The notes beneath the pieces are model-generated. The model made no database searches, was not told where the DNA came from, and worked only from the letters and a program-made list of their open reading frames with translations. A program made the translations under genes and the position numbers. This document shows positions 53,033 through 62,261 of a stretch of DNA of 64,000 bases, in pieces. Within the stretch, counting starts at the first letter, position 1. Every line of letters starts with the position of its first letter. This DNA is from Candidatus Heimdallarchaeota archaeon (GTDB lineage Archaea > Asgardarchaeota > Heimdallarchaeia > Heimdallarchaeales > Heimdallarchaeaceae), in assembly GCA_030603365.1 (NCBI GenBank), contig JAUVXV010000011.1, forward strand, positions 79,307 to 143,306. Reading direction: 5' to 3'.

Positions 53033-53887
53033 ATGAACTTAATGGAATCTACAGTTTACAAAAAACAATCTTTATTACCATTTCTTATAATTTGCGGAGC
53101 GCTTCTTACAATTGCAGGGGGTATATTAATACACTATTCTATTTGGTTAGTAACTCCTTATAGTTATTTTTCTAGTGCTGAAGCATTGACTCAGATAATC
53201 TGCGGCTATGTTGGTATAGCAGCAATTATTATACCAATCGCTCTAATAGGGAGCGTATATCCTCAGAAGAAGAAAGACACCAATACAGCAATTATTCTGC
53301 TTGTTGTTTTTATCGGATTTGATTTATTCATATCACTAACTCCTGATATAAGTAATTGGGGATCAGGATGGGGTGGTCTAGCTGTTTTGGTAGTTTTTGG
53401 AATCATTAGAGGAGTAACATTTCTACGAACAAACAGAGCACTTAAGGTACCTAAAAAAGGCTATGGAAATCCAATGTTATTAGTATATGGATGGACTTTC
53501 CTAATTACAACTATTCTTGCACTCCTATTTGCAGTGATTGCAGCAATTATTGATGATTATGATGTGTTCTATATGTTATTAGAAGCAGCAGCTTGGGTTA
53601 TTGTTGTTCAATCATTTATTGATGCACTAAGTATCACATTAGTAGGATTGAAATTCTTAAGAGATGGGTTAACAAACCCTACAATAGAGAGTGAACAAAT
53701 TTCTAGAACTGCACCTACATCAGGAATAGGACGTAGTACATATCAACCAATTCAAATCAGTGGTCAAGCTACAGATCAAGTTGGTGTTACTCAAGACGAA
53801 GAATTATTAAAATACTGTACCTACTGTGGAGCTCAGAATTTCAAGGGTCATACGTTCTGCGAAAATTGTGGTAAGAAAATAGATTAA
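53033..53887 (+). CDS. Multi-helix membrane protein with C-terminal zinc ribbon
   Basis: The 284-residue protein has six to seven membrane helices (to about residue 205), a polar linker and a zinc ribbon (CTYCGAQNFKGHTFCENCG). It is architecturally the same as the proteins at 20840 and 35294 but with little residue identity outside the ribbon. A charged loop near residue 135 (KVPKKGYGNPMLLVYGW) matches a PIYGW/VYGW motif also seen at 35294, which suggests a shared family. Function is unknown. ATG at 53042 is an alternative start. Confidence 0.7.
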   Translation: MNLMESTVYKKQSLLPFLIICGALLTIAGGILIHYSIWLVTPYSYFSSAEALTQIICGYVGIAAIIIPIALIGSVYPQKKKDTNTAIILLVVFIGFDLFISLTPDISNWGSGWGGLAVLVVFGIIRGVTFLRTNRALKVPKKGYGNPMLLVYGWTFLITTILALLFAVIAAIIDDYDVFYMLLEAAAWVIVVQSFIDALSITLVGLKFLRDGLTNPTIESEQISRTAPTSGIGRSTYQPIQISGQATDQVGVTQDEELLKYCTYCGAQNFKGHTFCENCGKKID

Positions 53888-53956
53888 ACTTCTCCATACC
53901 ACTTTTTCTTCTTTTTTAAAAAATTTTAAATCTAAGCTAGGTATTGACTAATTCTT

Positions 53957-55219
53957 ATGTCTGCTATTGAATCTATAAAAAATACTTTTTTTGATGTATG
54001 TATAGTTGGAGCTGGACCAGGAGGATCATCTTCGGCATATTATTTAGCTAAACAAGGGAAGAAAGTTGTTCTACTTGATAAAGAGAAATTCCCAAGGAGA
54101 AAAATATGTGGAAACGCTTTCTCTCAACGAGCTCAAATACATCTAAAAAGAATGGGAGTCTTGGATGAAATTATAGCGGAAAAGAAAGGTAATTGGGCAG
54201 CGATTGGTGGATTAGTAAGTCCTAGAGGTATCACATATATTGATGATTCAGCTTCTGAAATTGGTAAACATCTGATGATTGCTATCAAGAGAGAAATTTT
54301 AGATGAAAAGATGGTTCGTGCAGCAGAGAAAGAGGGTGCGTTGTTTCTTGAAGAATATAATGTAAAAGAGGTTGTGTATTCACAAACTGAAAAGAGTTGG
54401 AAAATAAATGCTTTTGATAATAAAGAAGGGCAAATCCAAGCTACAATTCTTATTGCAGCTGATGGAGCAGTTTCAAAAATTGCTCGTTCTCTTGATGTAG
54501 TCAAGAATCCTCCTGAAGCAGTCTGTACAAGCGTGTTCATTAAAGCAGGTACTCATCAATACAAGGAAGATGGGGTTTGTGTTTATACAAGAGATATTCA
54601 TCCTGGATATGTTGCTTTATTCAAAGAAGCTGATGGCGATGTTACTTTTTGTTGTTACATAATTCCTGGAGGAAAATATAAAGCAGTTGATTTAGAAAAA
54701 CTGCATCATGAATTCTTAGAAAAAGATGAATATATAGTCGAAGCTTTAGGGCCTAAAGCAGTAATTGAACCAATGAATGCTGCTCCATTAAGATTGGGGG
54801 GAGTGAAGAAAAGTTATGCTGATAATTTCTTAGTTGTAGGTGATGCTGCAGGTCAGATTGATCCTTTAACTGGTGAAGGTCTTCAATATGCGATGGATGC
54901 AGGAGAACTAGCTGCGATTGCACTCAAGGAAGCTTTCAAGAAGAATGATTTCAGTGCTAAATCTCTAAAAAAATATCAGAAGTTGTGGATGAAATCCTTT
55001 GGGAAAGATTTCAAATGGTCAACAAGGATGGTAAAGGTTCTAGCAAGGATGCCTGTATTTCTAGATGCTTTTGCTCTACTATGCAACGATAAAGGGGTTG
55101 AATATATGATTCAATGGGCTAAAATAATGACAGGGTCACAATTTAAAGTGAGCTTCTTCAAACCAAAGTTAGCAATTCCGTTGCTCTGGACTGCAATTAC
55201 ACTCAAGTTAAAGAGGTAA
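53957..55219 (+). CDS. Geranylgeranyl-reductase-family FAD-dependent oxidoreductase
   Basis: The 420-residue protein begins with a Rossmann FAD motif (VGAGPGGSSSAYYLA). It continues with the family's KICGNAFS segment near residue 53 and a C-terminal FAD site VVGDAAGQIDPLTGEG. This fits geranylgeranyl reductases, which saturate isoprenoid chains of archaeal lipids or quinones; exact substrate preference cannot be told. Length is about 20 residues above typical family members. No membrane helix is evident; these proteins are peripheral. TATA-like ATTTTAAAT precedes it. It is followed by an alpha/beta hydrolase gene on the same strand with its own promoter. Confidence 0.85.
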   Translation: MSAIESIKNTFFDVCIVGAGPGGSSSAYYLAKQGKKVVLLDKEKFPRRKICGNAFSQRAQIHLKRMGVLDEIIAEKKGNWAAIGGLVSPRGITYIDDSASEIGKHLMIAIKREILDEKMVRAAEKEGALFLEEYNVKEVVYSQTEKSWKINAFDNKEGQIQATILIAADGAVSKIARSLDVVKNPPEAVCTSVFIKAGTHQYKEDGVCVYTRDIHPGYVALFKEADGDVTFCCYIIPGGKYKAVDLEKLHHEFLEKDEYIVEALGPKAVIEPMNAAPLRLGGVKKSYADNFLVVGDAAGQIDPLTGEGLQYAMDAGELAAIALKEAFKKNDFSAKSLKKYQKLWMKSFGKDFKWSTRMVKVLARMPVFLDAFALLCNDKGVEYMIQWAKIMTGSQFKVSFFKPKLAIPLLWTAITLKLKR

Positions 55220-55292
55220 TCTCTTAAAGATTCTCTTTTTTAGCTTACTTGAATAGACTAATATATTTTAAAGTGTATAATTTTACGATTCT

Positions 55293-56186
55293 ATGATTAC
55301 CGAGCAGAAGAGATTGCAGAATGTTTGCATTCTTGAAGATAGCAGAAATTTGGTTTACGATATTTATGGAGATATGGATGGGTTTCCTTATTTCTACTTC
55401 CATGGTTATCCCTGTTCTAGATTAGAAGCACGATGTATTCATGAGGAAGCAACTGAGAAAAATATCAAACTTATATCGATAGACAGACCCGGATTCGGGT
55501 TATCTGATTTTCAAAAAAATAGAACAATAATTGACTGGAGTAAAGATATTCTTTCGCTTTCAGAAGAGCTTAACATTCAGAAATTTGGAATAGTTAGTTA
55601 TTCCGCAGGAGCTCCATATGCATTAGCGTGTGGATATAGGTTTCCTGAAAAACTAGTCAAAGTAGTGATTCTTGCTGCTTTAGGAGGAGGAGATTTTCAG
55701 CAACCAGGACTCAAAAATGATCACAAAGCAGCATTTCGAGTTGCAGGACATCTTCCATATATTTACAGATGCATCTTTTGGTGGAGTACAATCCGCAGAA
55801 TCAAGGGAAAAAGTGCTGCAAAAAGATATTATAGAAGTAATCTAAGTAATTTTGCTTTAAAAGACCAAGAATTATTTCAAAATTCAGATATTCTAAATCA
55901 ATTGATAGAAATTCAATGTGAATCATGTAGACAAGGAATGAAGGGGGTAATTCATGAAGCAATACTACTTGGAAAACCATGGGGGGTAGATTTAAGCTCG
56001 ATATCTAGTAACTTGAAAATCCATATATGGCATGGAACAGCTGATCTGATAGCTCCGGTAACAGCTTCAAAGGAAATAGAAAGAATGTTACCAAAATGTA
56101 CAACTCATTATAAAGAAAATGAAGGTCACTATTCACTAATATTCAATCATAATGAAGAGATATTAGATGCAATGGGAAGTTTATAA
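55293..56186 (+). CDS. Alpha/beta hydrolase
   Basis: The 297-residue protein has the oxyanion-loop motif YFHGYPCSR near residue 33, a GFGLSD stretch, and a nucleophile elbow VSYSAGAPYA with Ser in place of the first Gly of GxSxG. The likely acid is in WHGTADLIAPV and the His in NEGHYSL, completing the triad. It resembles haloperoxidase/epoxide-hydrolase-like members; substrate is unknown. It is cytoplasmic. A TATTTTAAA box about 27 bases before the ATG suggests a leaderless message. A 10-bp inverted repeat lies 73 bases past its end. Confidence 0.82.
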   Translation: MITEQKRLQNVCILEDSRNLVYDIYGDMDGFPYFYFHGYPCSRLEARCIHEEATEKNIKLISIDRPGFGLSDFQKNRTIIDWSKDILSLSEELNIQKFGIVSYSAGAPYALACGYRFPEKLVKVVILAALGGGDFQQPGLKNDHKAAFRVAGHLPYIYRCIFWWSTIRRIKGKSAAKRYYRSNLSNFALKDQELFQNSDILNQLIEIQCESCRQGMKGVIHEAILLGKPWGVDLSSISSNLKIHIWHGTADLIAPVTASKEIERMLPKCTTHYKENEGHYSLIFNHNEEILDAMGSL

Positions 56187-56258
56187 CAAATTTAGTTTTT
56201 TTTAATTCTGCTAAAAGAATAAGTGTAAGAATAACAGAGAAAAAATTTATAGGAAACT

Positions 56259-56294
56259 ATCTTACCACACTAATTTATTTTTACGTGGTAAGAT
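56259..56294. repeat. Ten-base-pair inverted repeat
   Basis: ATCTTACCAC (56259-56268) and GTGGTAAGAT (56285-56294) are perfect inverted copies around a 16-base loop. The hairpin sits between convergent transcription units but has no adjoining T-run on the plus side, so it may be a terminator, a binding site or the trace of a small element. Confidence 0.35.
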
Positions 56295-56361
56295 TTACTA
56301 TGCTTCATTCGCTCGGAGTTGTAAAAGTTTTAAAAGAACAAAAAAAAAAGGAAAAAAGCAC

Positions 56362-58163
56362 CTAAGCTTTTCTTCTTTTATAGAAAATTACTACACTCAA
56401 AATACTTAGAGAACCAAATATTAGCAGAATAGCATTCAAAGAACTAAATTCGTTTACTACAGGTTCTTCATCTATGGTAAAAGAAGAATAGGCTGTAAAT
56501 TCACTCACTGTTGTAGAATCAATGTAGAAAGCTACTCTCCAGTAAAATTGTCCGTGATATTCTAGGGAGTAGTTATTTCATAATCAGAACCTTGCATTAT
56601 CAAAGATTCATTCAATTCAAGAGTTAGGAATGTGGGTGAATCAGAAACTTGCAGTAAGTATCCATATGCCCCTGGCATATCGGTCCAATCAAGAATGGGA
56701 GTTTGATCTTGGATATATGCTCCATCTGCTGGAGAAAGAAGTTCTATATTCACATCTTGAGTATAATAATCAATTGCGATCGAATAAACTGTTGGTGTTA
56801 CTGATTCATCAATTGTACTTAATTGTGCTCTCCATTTGAGATATCGTCCAAGATAAGTGAATGGATGCTCTACTCCAGGTGAAACCTCTTCCCAATTTGT
56901 TCCTCCATCTGCTGAAAGATAGTATGTAATAGCAGTATCGGGGGCAATTGAATCAGAGACTGTTAAGGTTGCTCTTTCAATTTCTTCTCCAATTGGTGCA
57001 AAATACATTATATTGGATTGAGCAATTGCAAAAGAGCTAGATAATTCTCCATAATGACCTCCAGAGTCAGCTATTTGTAATGAATATACACCTGCAGTGG
57101 TTGCGACTACATATGCATAATATCCTGAAACATAAACATCATACCCATCATTGGGTAAACTGTAGTAGCCAGCTGCAACTGGAGTTGTTGGGTCGCTTAT
57201 TTCATAGATTCTCATCATTCTTGTGTCCATACCATATCTTCCAGCAACGTAAACATAGTTACCTTCAATGTCTACACCAAAATAACGAGTGTTATCATCT
57301 AACCAGATGACCCTAGACATATTGGAAGGATCACTGATATCGACAATTTGTAGACCACCTAAGTCACAAGCAACGTAAGCATAAGTATCTTTGATTTCGA
57401 CTTTCTTTGCATATCCATCTAAGTCAACATTACTCACAAAAACAGGGGTTGAAGGAGTTGTTATATCATAAACATCCAAGCCTGCGTGACTTATAGCTAC
57501 GTATAGATAGTTGCCAGAAATAGCTACTCCATTAGCATCAGAGAAATCAGTTACACTAACATATCCTGAGACATCTACAGGAGCAGTAGGATCAGTAATA
57601 TCAATAACTCTTATACCACCAGAGTATGCTGGTATATATGCATAGTTTCCTTGAATCTTAACATCCAAAGCATGATACAGGTCTATCTCACCCAATTTAG
57701 TAGGATTAGCTTTATCAGTTACATTGAGTATCAATAACCCATCACCTGCATTAGCTAAGTAAGCTATGTCATTTTCAACAACAGATCCATAAATCCAATT
57801 AATTTCAGCGGAGTCATTATAGTATCCAGCAAGACTTAAATCAGTAGGATCAGAAGTATCCAAGATAAAAAAACCATCATAGGCACCACTAAGATAAGCG
57901 TAATTACCTTCAACAAAAATACTGTTTGCTGATGTACTAACTTTTAATGAATCTTGATAGATAGGATCCTTGCTAGGAAGTTCTATCCAACCTGTTCCCC
58001 ATCCTGTTACATTGGAGTTGTAAGTGTCTTTGTAGGTTGTTGTTGTGAAATTTTCAAGAACAGAACCAGAAGTTGCAGATTGAACCGTTGTAGAAGTTGA
58101 ACTAAGACTTAAAAAAATCAAAAAAACCAAAGTTGTAAAGAAAAATAAATTTTTGCGTTTCAT
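56362..58163 (-). pseudogene. LVIVD-repeat surface protein gene with a frameshift near the 3' end
   Basis: Codons 1-533 encode a signal peptide, then LVIVD-type beta-propeller repeats (residues ~60-370, IxGNYAYVAxxxxGLxIxDISDP pattern), and a beta domain with SPADGAYIQDQTPILDW. A stop occurs at 56562-56564. One base over, an open frame continues to 56362 with YHGQFYWRVAFYID, an EFTAYSSFTIDEEP stretch, a NEFSSLNAILLIFGSLSIL helix and a YKRRKA tail, the usual anchor. Adding one C to the CCC run (56565-56567) joins the frames. It is either a recent pseudogene, a phase-variable run, or a base-calling indel. The intact form would be surface-anchored. Confidence 0.75.
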
Positions 58164-58294
58164 TAATATTCCTCGTGTTTCAGCATGCAGTAAAATTATC
58201 TCACATAAAAGTTTATTTGTAATCAGTTAGGGATTATTAATTCTAATGTGGAAAAAGTTTTATTTCTGAATATTGTTGTTTAATAGGAACTACA

Positions 58295-59476
58295 ATGAAA
58301 AGAGCAAACATTCTTCAGATCTCTTTAGGAATTATACTTATTCTTGCAATTGTTATACCTTTGGCAATATTGTTACCAAAAGAAGAGGTCAATTTAGACC
58401 AACCAATATTAATTTACTCAGATGAGGATTTCCTGAAGTATGATTTTGCTGGCGATGGAACTGAATCAGATCCATATTTAATAAATGGTAGAACATTAAT
58501 TAATGATAATATAGGAAGTATCCATCAATATGGGATTTGGGTTGAAAACACAACAAAATATTTCTCGATTCAAAACTGTATAATAAAGAATTATGATGTA
58601 GGAATTGTAATTGGATATGTAAGGAATGATACGACAAAAATTCTCAACAATTATATAGAAGAAGCCGATTACGCTGCAATTCACTGCGGTTTAGTAAATG
58701 GAATACTAATCGAGAACAACGAAGTTAACGGTGGTAGTAGATATGGAATATATCTAATACGTTGTAGCGATTCACTACTACGAAATAATTCAATTTACAA
58801 TTATGGCGTAGGTATAGCTTTACTTGATACAGACTACATTACTTTGCAGCGAAATAACTGCAGCTTCAATTCTCATAGTGGAATTACAAGTATGATGTGC
58901 AATTATATTAATATTGAAAATAATATAGTTTCAATGAATCAAGCAGATTACACATCTTCTGCAGGTCTTGAATTACTACTTTCTAATTTCCTAAGTGTTA
59001 TAAATAATTCAATAACAGAGAATAGTTCTAATGGAATTAGAGTTCATAGGACATGTTTCTCATTAATTGATTCCAATAATATAAGTTATAACCAGATTCC
59101 GAGTATTTCCCATTTTGGTGATGGAATTTTCATGGAATATTCAGATAATAACACAATACAATACAATCTTTTCAAAGAGAATGGGGCTTATGGTTTGAAT
59201 CTTACCAAGTCAAATAATAACACCATTCATCATAACGCATTCATATGTAATAACCAAAAAACCATAAATCAAGCTTTCGAGGAAAATTGTACAACTAACA
59301 TGTGGTATGATGTTTCTACTTTTGAAGGAAATTATTGGCAGGGATGGAATACTAGCTTAGCTTATCCAATTGAAGGAGGACTCTCTGAAGATCTTTATCC
59401 TTTAGAGGAAAATCCAGTTAATCTAATTCTTTCACTTTATTGGCTGAGTTTAATATTTAATTACAGAAACACATAA
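58295..59476 (+). CDS. NosD-like beta-helix protein with N-terminal anchor
   Basis: The 393-residue protein has a 22-residue hydrophobic N-terminal segment (ISLGIILILAIVIPLAILL). The lead block EDFLKYDFAGDGTESDPYLI and beta-helix turns (residues ~85-320) follow, then the SxxxxAF ... WYDVSTFEGNYWQGW closing motif with DLYPLEE. Unlike its relatives it ends with only a short hydrophobic stretch (LILSLYWLSLIF) and NYRNT, so it may be held by the N-terminal segment instead of a C-terminal anchor. The next gene begins 78 bases on. No catalytic residues are visible. Confidence 0.75.
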   Translation: MKRANILQISLGIILILAIVIPLAILLPKEEVNLDQPILIYSDEDFLKYDFAGDGTESDPYLINGRTLINDNIGSIHQYGIWVENTTKYFSIQNCIIKNYDVGIVIGYVRNDTTKILNNYIEEADYAAIHCGLVNGILIENNEVNGGSRYGIYLIRCSDSLLRNNSIYNYGVGIALLDTDYITLQRNNCSFNSHSGITSMMCNYINIENNIVSMNQADYTSSAGLELLLSNFLSVINNSITENSSNGIRVHRTCFSLIDSNNISYNQIPSISHFGDGIFMEYSDNNTIQYNLFKENGAYGLNLTKSNNNTIHHNAFICNNQKTINQAFEENCTTNMWYDVSTFEGNYWQGWNTSLAYPIEGGLSEDLYPLEENPVNLILSLYWLSLIFNYRNT

Positions 59477-59553
59477 AATCATACTTGGTTAGTATACGAG
59501 ATATAAGAGTAGAAAAGCGTTAAAAAATCTGCAATAGATACAGTTGTGATAAA

Positions 59554-60195
59554 TTGAATGAAACAGTACCAAGTAAGCATATAAGCATTCTAAAATCAAC
59601 CTTCTTTTCATTAATAGCTCTTTCTATGGTTGTTTACTCTATTCTACAGATAATAGGTTTTGCTAAATCGTATGAAACCTTAGAGTTTACATATCTAGAA
59701 ACTTTTCAACTGCAGCTCTTTATACCATACTTTGTGGGTTTCGTGTTTCTTTTTCTTACTCTTTTTTTCGTCAAAAATATCAAAGGATATCTACAGGTTG
59801 AAAGAATTCTGTCCATAGTTTTTTGGATAGTCTATTTCGTTTTTTCTATAATCAATCGAGCATTCTTGTTTATGTTTTATGTTAAAAGCAGTGAAGATTC
59901 TTCTTCCTTCCTTGAGAATTTAATCATTATAGAAGTGTTCTTTCTTTTGGCTTTAGCTTTTACAGGGATAACCTATAGAACTGATATCTCTAAATATCTT
60001 TCATACACTTTGTATGCTCTTGCAGGAACTTCATTTATCTTTTTTTTAATACGTTTGACAGCTCAATGGGAACCTGTCCTTCGAAAATTTATCCTATTAT
60101 CTGAATTCTGGATCGAGGTACTACTGATATGCAGTTTAGGGATTCTATTAACCGTGACCATTATTACTTCATTTAGAAAAAGAGAAAAAGTATGA
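59554..60195 (+). CDS. Six-helix membrane protein
   Basis: The 213-residue protein has about six membrane helices arranged in pairs with short loops and a basic C terminus (FRKREKV). There is no recognised family. Very high Phe, Leu and Ile content. It starts at ATG at 59554, overlapping an in-frame TTG at 59551. It lies downstream of the NosD gene and upstream of the adenylate-forming ligase, each with separate promoter-like sequence, so no operon is evident. Confidence 0.55.
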   Translation: MNETVPSKHISILKSTFFSLIALSMVVYSILQIIGFAKSYETLEFTYLETFQLQLFIPYFVGFVFLFLTLFFVKNIKGYLQVERILSIVFWIVYFVFSIINRAFLFMFYVKSSEDSSSFLENLIIIEVFFLLALAFTGITYRTDISKYLSYTLYALAGTSFIFFLIRLTAQWEPVLRKFILLSEFWIEVLLICSLGILLTVTIITSFRKREKV

Positions 60196-60248
60196 TTTTG
60201 TACAATCAAATCAAAAAGTGTAATGCAAATTATTTATTTTCTTCGAGC

Positions 60249-60255
60249 TTATAAA
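60249..60255 (+). promoter_or_regulatory. TATA box of the adenylate-forming ligase gene
   Basis: TTATAAA overlaps the first in-frame ATG (60255), so that codon cannot be inside the message. Transcription would start near 60276, making the ATG at 60276 or 60291 the true start. Confidence 0.5.
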
Positions 60256-60275
60256 TGAAATTACTTCTTAATAGG

Positions 60276-61442
60276 ATGGTGAAAAGACTTATGGCGTCTA
60301 CATCCGCTCAAAAAACAATCATCAACAAGCTAGACCAGAAAGACTTTCTGATAGACTGTGTTGATATAGCAATAAGTGAAGAATTAGGCTCTCCATACTT
60401 GATAGAATTATCAAAGGAGAGGAACGTGAAGAAAGGGGATATAACTAGCTGGGAAGACCTAGCTACTCATTTAGGATCAACTGATCCAAACATTTTCAGA
60501 GAAAGATCTGTTAATTATACAACTACTAAATGGGCACATGAATATTACGCTAAGACCCCTGGAGTAGAACTGCAAGTTGCAGAAACTGGTGGAACTACTG
60601 GACCCCCCAAGAAGAATATTCTTCTGGCAAATACTACAAGACAAGACTTTGAAGAAATGGACTATTTCTCAATGGAAACAGATACTTTCAATGTATTAGT
60701 CAAACTCTGTTTAGACCAATTCAGGGATTTCAATATTCCTTTGCATTTGACATACTTAGCTACTGTACCTACAGGACCTCATACCATTGGCAAATGGACA
60801 ATCAAGAGCTTTGAAAGAGACATTGCTAAATCTATCTTTATGATAGACATGGACCCACGTTGGGTTAAGAAAGCAGCAATGATCGACCCCAAAATGATGG
60901 GCATGTACCTACAACATATGCAAGATCAAACTGAGGCACTAGTCAAACAGGAATTTCCATTCATTGAAGGACTATTTACTACTGGAGTGTTAATTGAGAA
61001 ATCCTTCCCAATGATACAAGCACTCAGAAACAAAGGTAACCTCAAAGTAATAGTTCATGGTGGTACTCCATTAAACAATGAAACCTTGAAAGTTCTTAAG
61101 GAAGATATGGGCTTACCTGTTTGTGGATTTTACGGACAGAGTTTGTTCGGAACAGCCTTCGAATCTCCTGATCATGAAGGTTATAATATCGATTATTTTC
61201 CACATCCGCGAATGAATATGTTTGTGGTTTCTGACGAAAACGATATCTCTACTCGAGTTAACTATGGTGAAGAAGGTACTGTTGTTTCTCAACGTATCAG
61301 TCCTGAGACTGTTATTCCTGCCTTAGTTCAGAATGGTGATATTGCTCATTTGATCAAGCCTAAAGGTAAGTTCGACTATGCTGATGGTGTTCGTAACCCT
61401 CACAGAGACCTTTCTCAAGACCAACAGATGGGAGTTTACTAA
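60276..61442 (+). CDS. Adenylate-forming ligase (phenylacetate-CoA ligase-like)
   Basis: The ~388-residue protein has the ATP-phosphate loop ETGGTTGPPKK and the later VHGGTPLNNETLKVL and GFYGQS motifs of acyl-adenylate-forming enzymes related to phenylacetate-CoA ligases. It is shorter than the usual 430-500 residues, so the mobile C-terminal domain is reduced (ends RDLSQDQQMGVY). It should activate a carboxylic acid with ATP; no CoA- or carrier-protein gene is adjacent, so the acceptor is unknown. The ATG at 60255 overlaps the TATA box, hence 60276 (or 60291 after GGTG) is chosen. The last 33 bases are duplicated 761 bases downstream. Confidence 0.78.
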   Translation: MVKRLMASTSAQKTIINKLDQKDFLIDCVDIAISEELGSPYLIELSKERNVKKGDITSWEDLATHLGSTDPNIFRERSVNYTTTKWAHEYYAKTPGVELQVAETGGTTGPPKKNILLANTTRQDFEEMDYFSMETDTFNVLVKLCLDQFRDFNIPLHLTYLATVPTGPHTIGKWTIKSFERDIAKSIFMIDMDPRWVKKAAMIDPKMMGMYLQHMQDQTEALVKQEFPFIEGLFTTGVLIEKSFPMIQALRNKGNLKVIVHGGTPLNNETLKVLKEDMGLPVCGFYGQSLFGTAFESPDHEGYNIDYFPHPRMNMFVVSDENDISTRVNYGEEGTVVSQRISPETVIPALVQNGDIAHLIKPKGKFDYADGVRNPHRDLSQDQQMGVY

Positions 61443-61489
61443 TTCGTTCTTTACTTTTTCAACCTTAGGGAGGTTGGTTTTTCTTTTCT
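61410..61489 (+). repeat. 80-bp direct repeat, left copy
   Basis: This segment holds the last codons of the ligase gene and its terminator. It matches 62171-62250 at 76 of 80 positions and, with that copy, brackets the vapBC pair. Confidence 0.85.
61460..61489 (+). terminator. Intrinsic-type terminator after the ligase gene
   Basis: CAACCT and AGGTTG form a 6-bp stem with loop TAGGG, followed directly by GTTTTTCTTTTCT. An identical copy lies in the right repeat after vapC. Confidence 0.65.
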
Positions 61490-61529
61490 ATATTTTCCTT
61501 CTATTGTCGATAATTTTATTTACTTTCGT

Positions 61530-61545
61530 GTATACTACAGTATAC
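61530..61545. promoter_or_regulatory. Palindromic operator-like site before vapB
   Basis: GTATAC-TACA-GTATAC is a perfect palindrome with a four-base centre, ending one base before the vapB ATG. VapBC complexes bind such sites to repress their own operon. Confidence 0.5.
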
Positions 61546-61758
61546 ATGAAAACTATTACTATTTCGGATGAGATTTACAATAAGCTAATTCAAATCAAAG
61601 GAAATAGAAGTTTTAGTCAGTTGATAGATGATCTTATAACAAAAGATGTTGAGAAGCGTATTGATTTACTTATTGAGTCAGCTAAGAAAACTGGTTATGA
61701 AAAGGAATTAGAGGAGATTTCCACGAAAATTAGAGCCAATTTTAAGGTGCGAACATGA
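61546..61758 (+). CDS. vapB: VapB-type antitoxin
   Basis: The 70-residue protein begins with the ribbon-helix-helix/archaeal VapB pattern (MKTITISDEIYNKLIQIKGN, then SFSQLIDDLI), used for DNA binding and dimers. A basic, helical C-terminal part would wrap the toxin. It neutralises the PIN-domain toxin encoded by the next gene, with which it overlaps by four bases (ATGA). A palindrome abuts its start codon, so it probably autoregulates. The longer open frame from 61378 runs back into the ligase terminator and was not used. Confidence 0.85.
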   Translation: MKTITISDEIYNKLIQIKGNRSFSQLIDDLITKDVEKRIDLLIESAKKTGYEKELEEISTKIRANFKVRT

Positions 61759-62162
61759 AAATTCTCTTAGATACCTCGTTCTTGATTGAACTTAAAAAAG
61801 GTAACAAAAAAGCACTAAATATATTAATAGATAGAAAGAAAAAAACTCAAGATATACTTGTAAGCTCTTTAACTGTTTATGAATTGCTTGTTGGAGCTCA
61901 CTACATTCTAAAGAAGCATGATGATATCAAAGAACTCAAGCAAATTCAAGAAATGCTACAAAACCTTACGGAAGCTATTATTGATATTAAGGTGATTTGG
62001 AAAGCAGCTGAACTGAAAGCCGATTTACTGGTCTCAGGTGTTACTGTACCAGATATAAACATTATAATAGCTTGTTCAGAAGAAGCTGAAATTCTAACTT
62101 ATGATAAAGGTTTCCAACCATTAACCAATTTTGGTTTCAAAGTAACTATTTTGGAAAGATAA
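61755..62162 (+). CDS. vapC: VapC-type PIN-domain toxin
   Basis: The 135-residue PIN ribonuclease shows the expected acidic active site: Asp6 (LLDTSFL), Glu43 (TVYELL), Asp100 (VPDINI) and Asp117 (TYDKGF). It would cleave a specific RNA such as a tRNA or rRNA loop when free of VapB. It overlaps vapB by four bases. It sits between two 80-bp direct repeats, suggesting it arrived as part of an inserted segment. No other mobile gene is present. Confidence 0.9.
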   Translation: MKILLDTSFLIELKKGNKKALNILIDRKKKTQDILVSSLTVYELLVGAHYILKKHDDIKELKQIQEMLQNLTEAIIDIKVIWKAAELKADLLVSGVTVPDINIIIACSEEAEILTYDKGFQPLTNFGFKVTILER

Positions 62163-62170
62163 CTTGAAGT

Positions 62171-62250
62171 CTTTCTCAAGACCAACAAATGGGAGTCTAC
62201 TAATTCGTTCTTTATTTATTCAACCTTAGGGAGGTTGGTTTTTCTTTTCT
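62171..62250 (+). repeat. 80-bp direct repeat, right copy
   Basis: This copies the end of the ligase gene plus terminator, nine bases after the vapC stop. The four differences from the left copy include two inside the short coding part, both silent (Gln CAG to CAA, Val GTT to GTC). Confidence 0.85.
62221..62250 (+). terminator. Intrinsic-type terminator after vapC (duplicate)
   Basis: Same 6-bp stem and T-rich tail as at 61460-61489. It now ends the vapBC message. Confidence 0.6.
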
Positions 62251-62261
62251 TATTCATGTTT

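Noticed and set aside
56300..56410. Plus-strand frame of about 36 codons between the hydrolase and the LVIVD gene
   Set aside because: It depends on a long A-run, overlaps the anchor of the frameshifted gene, and has no clear ribosome-binding site.
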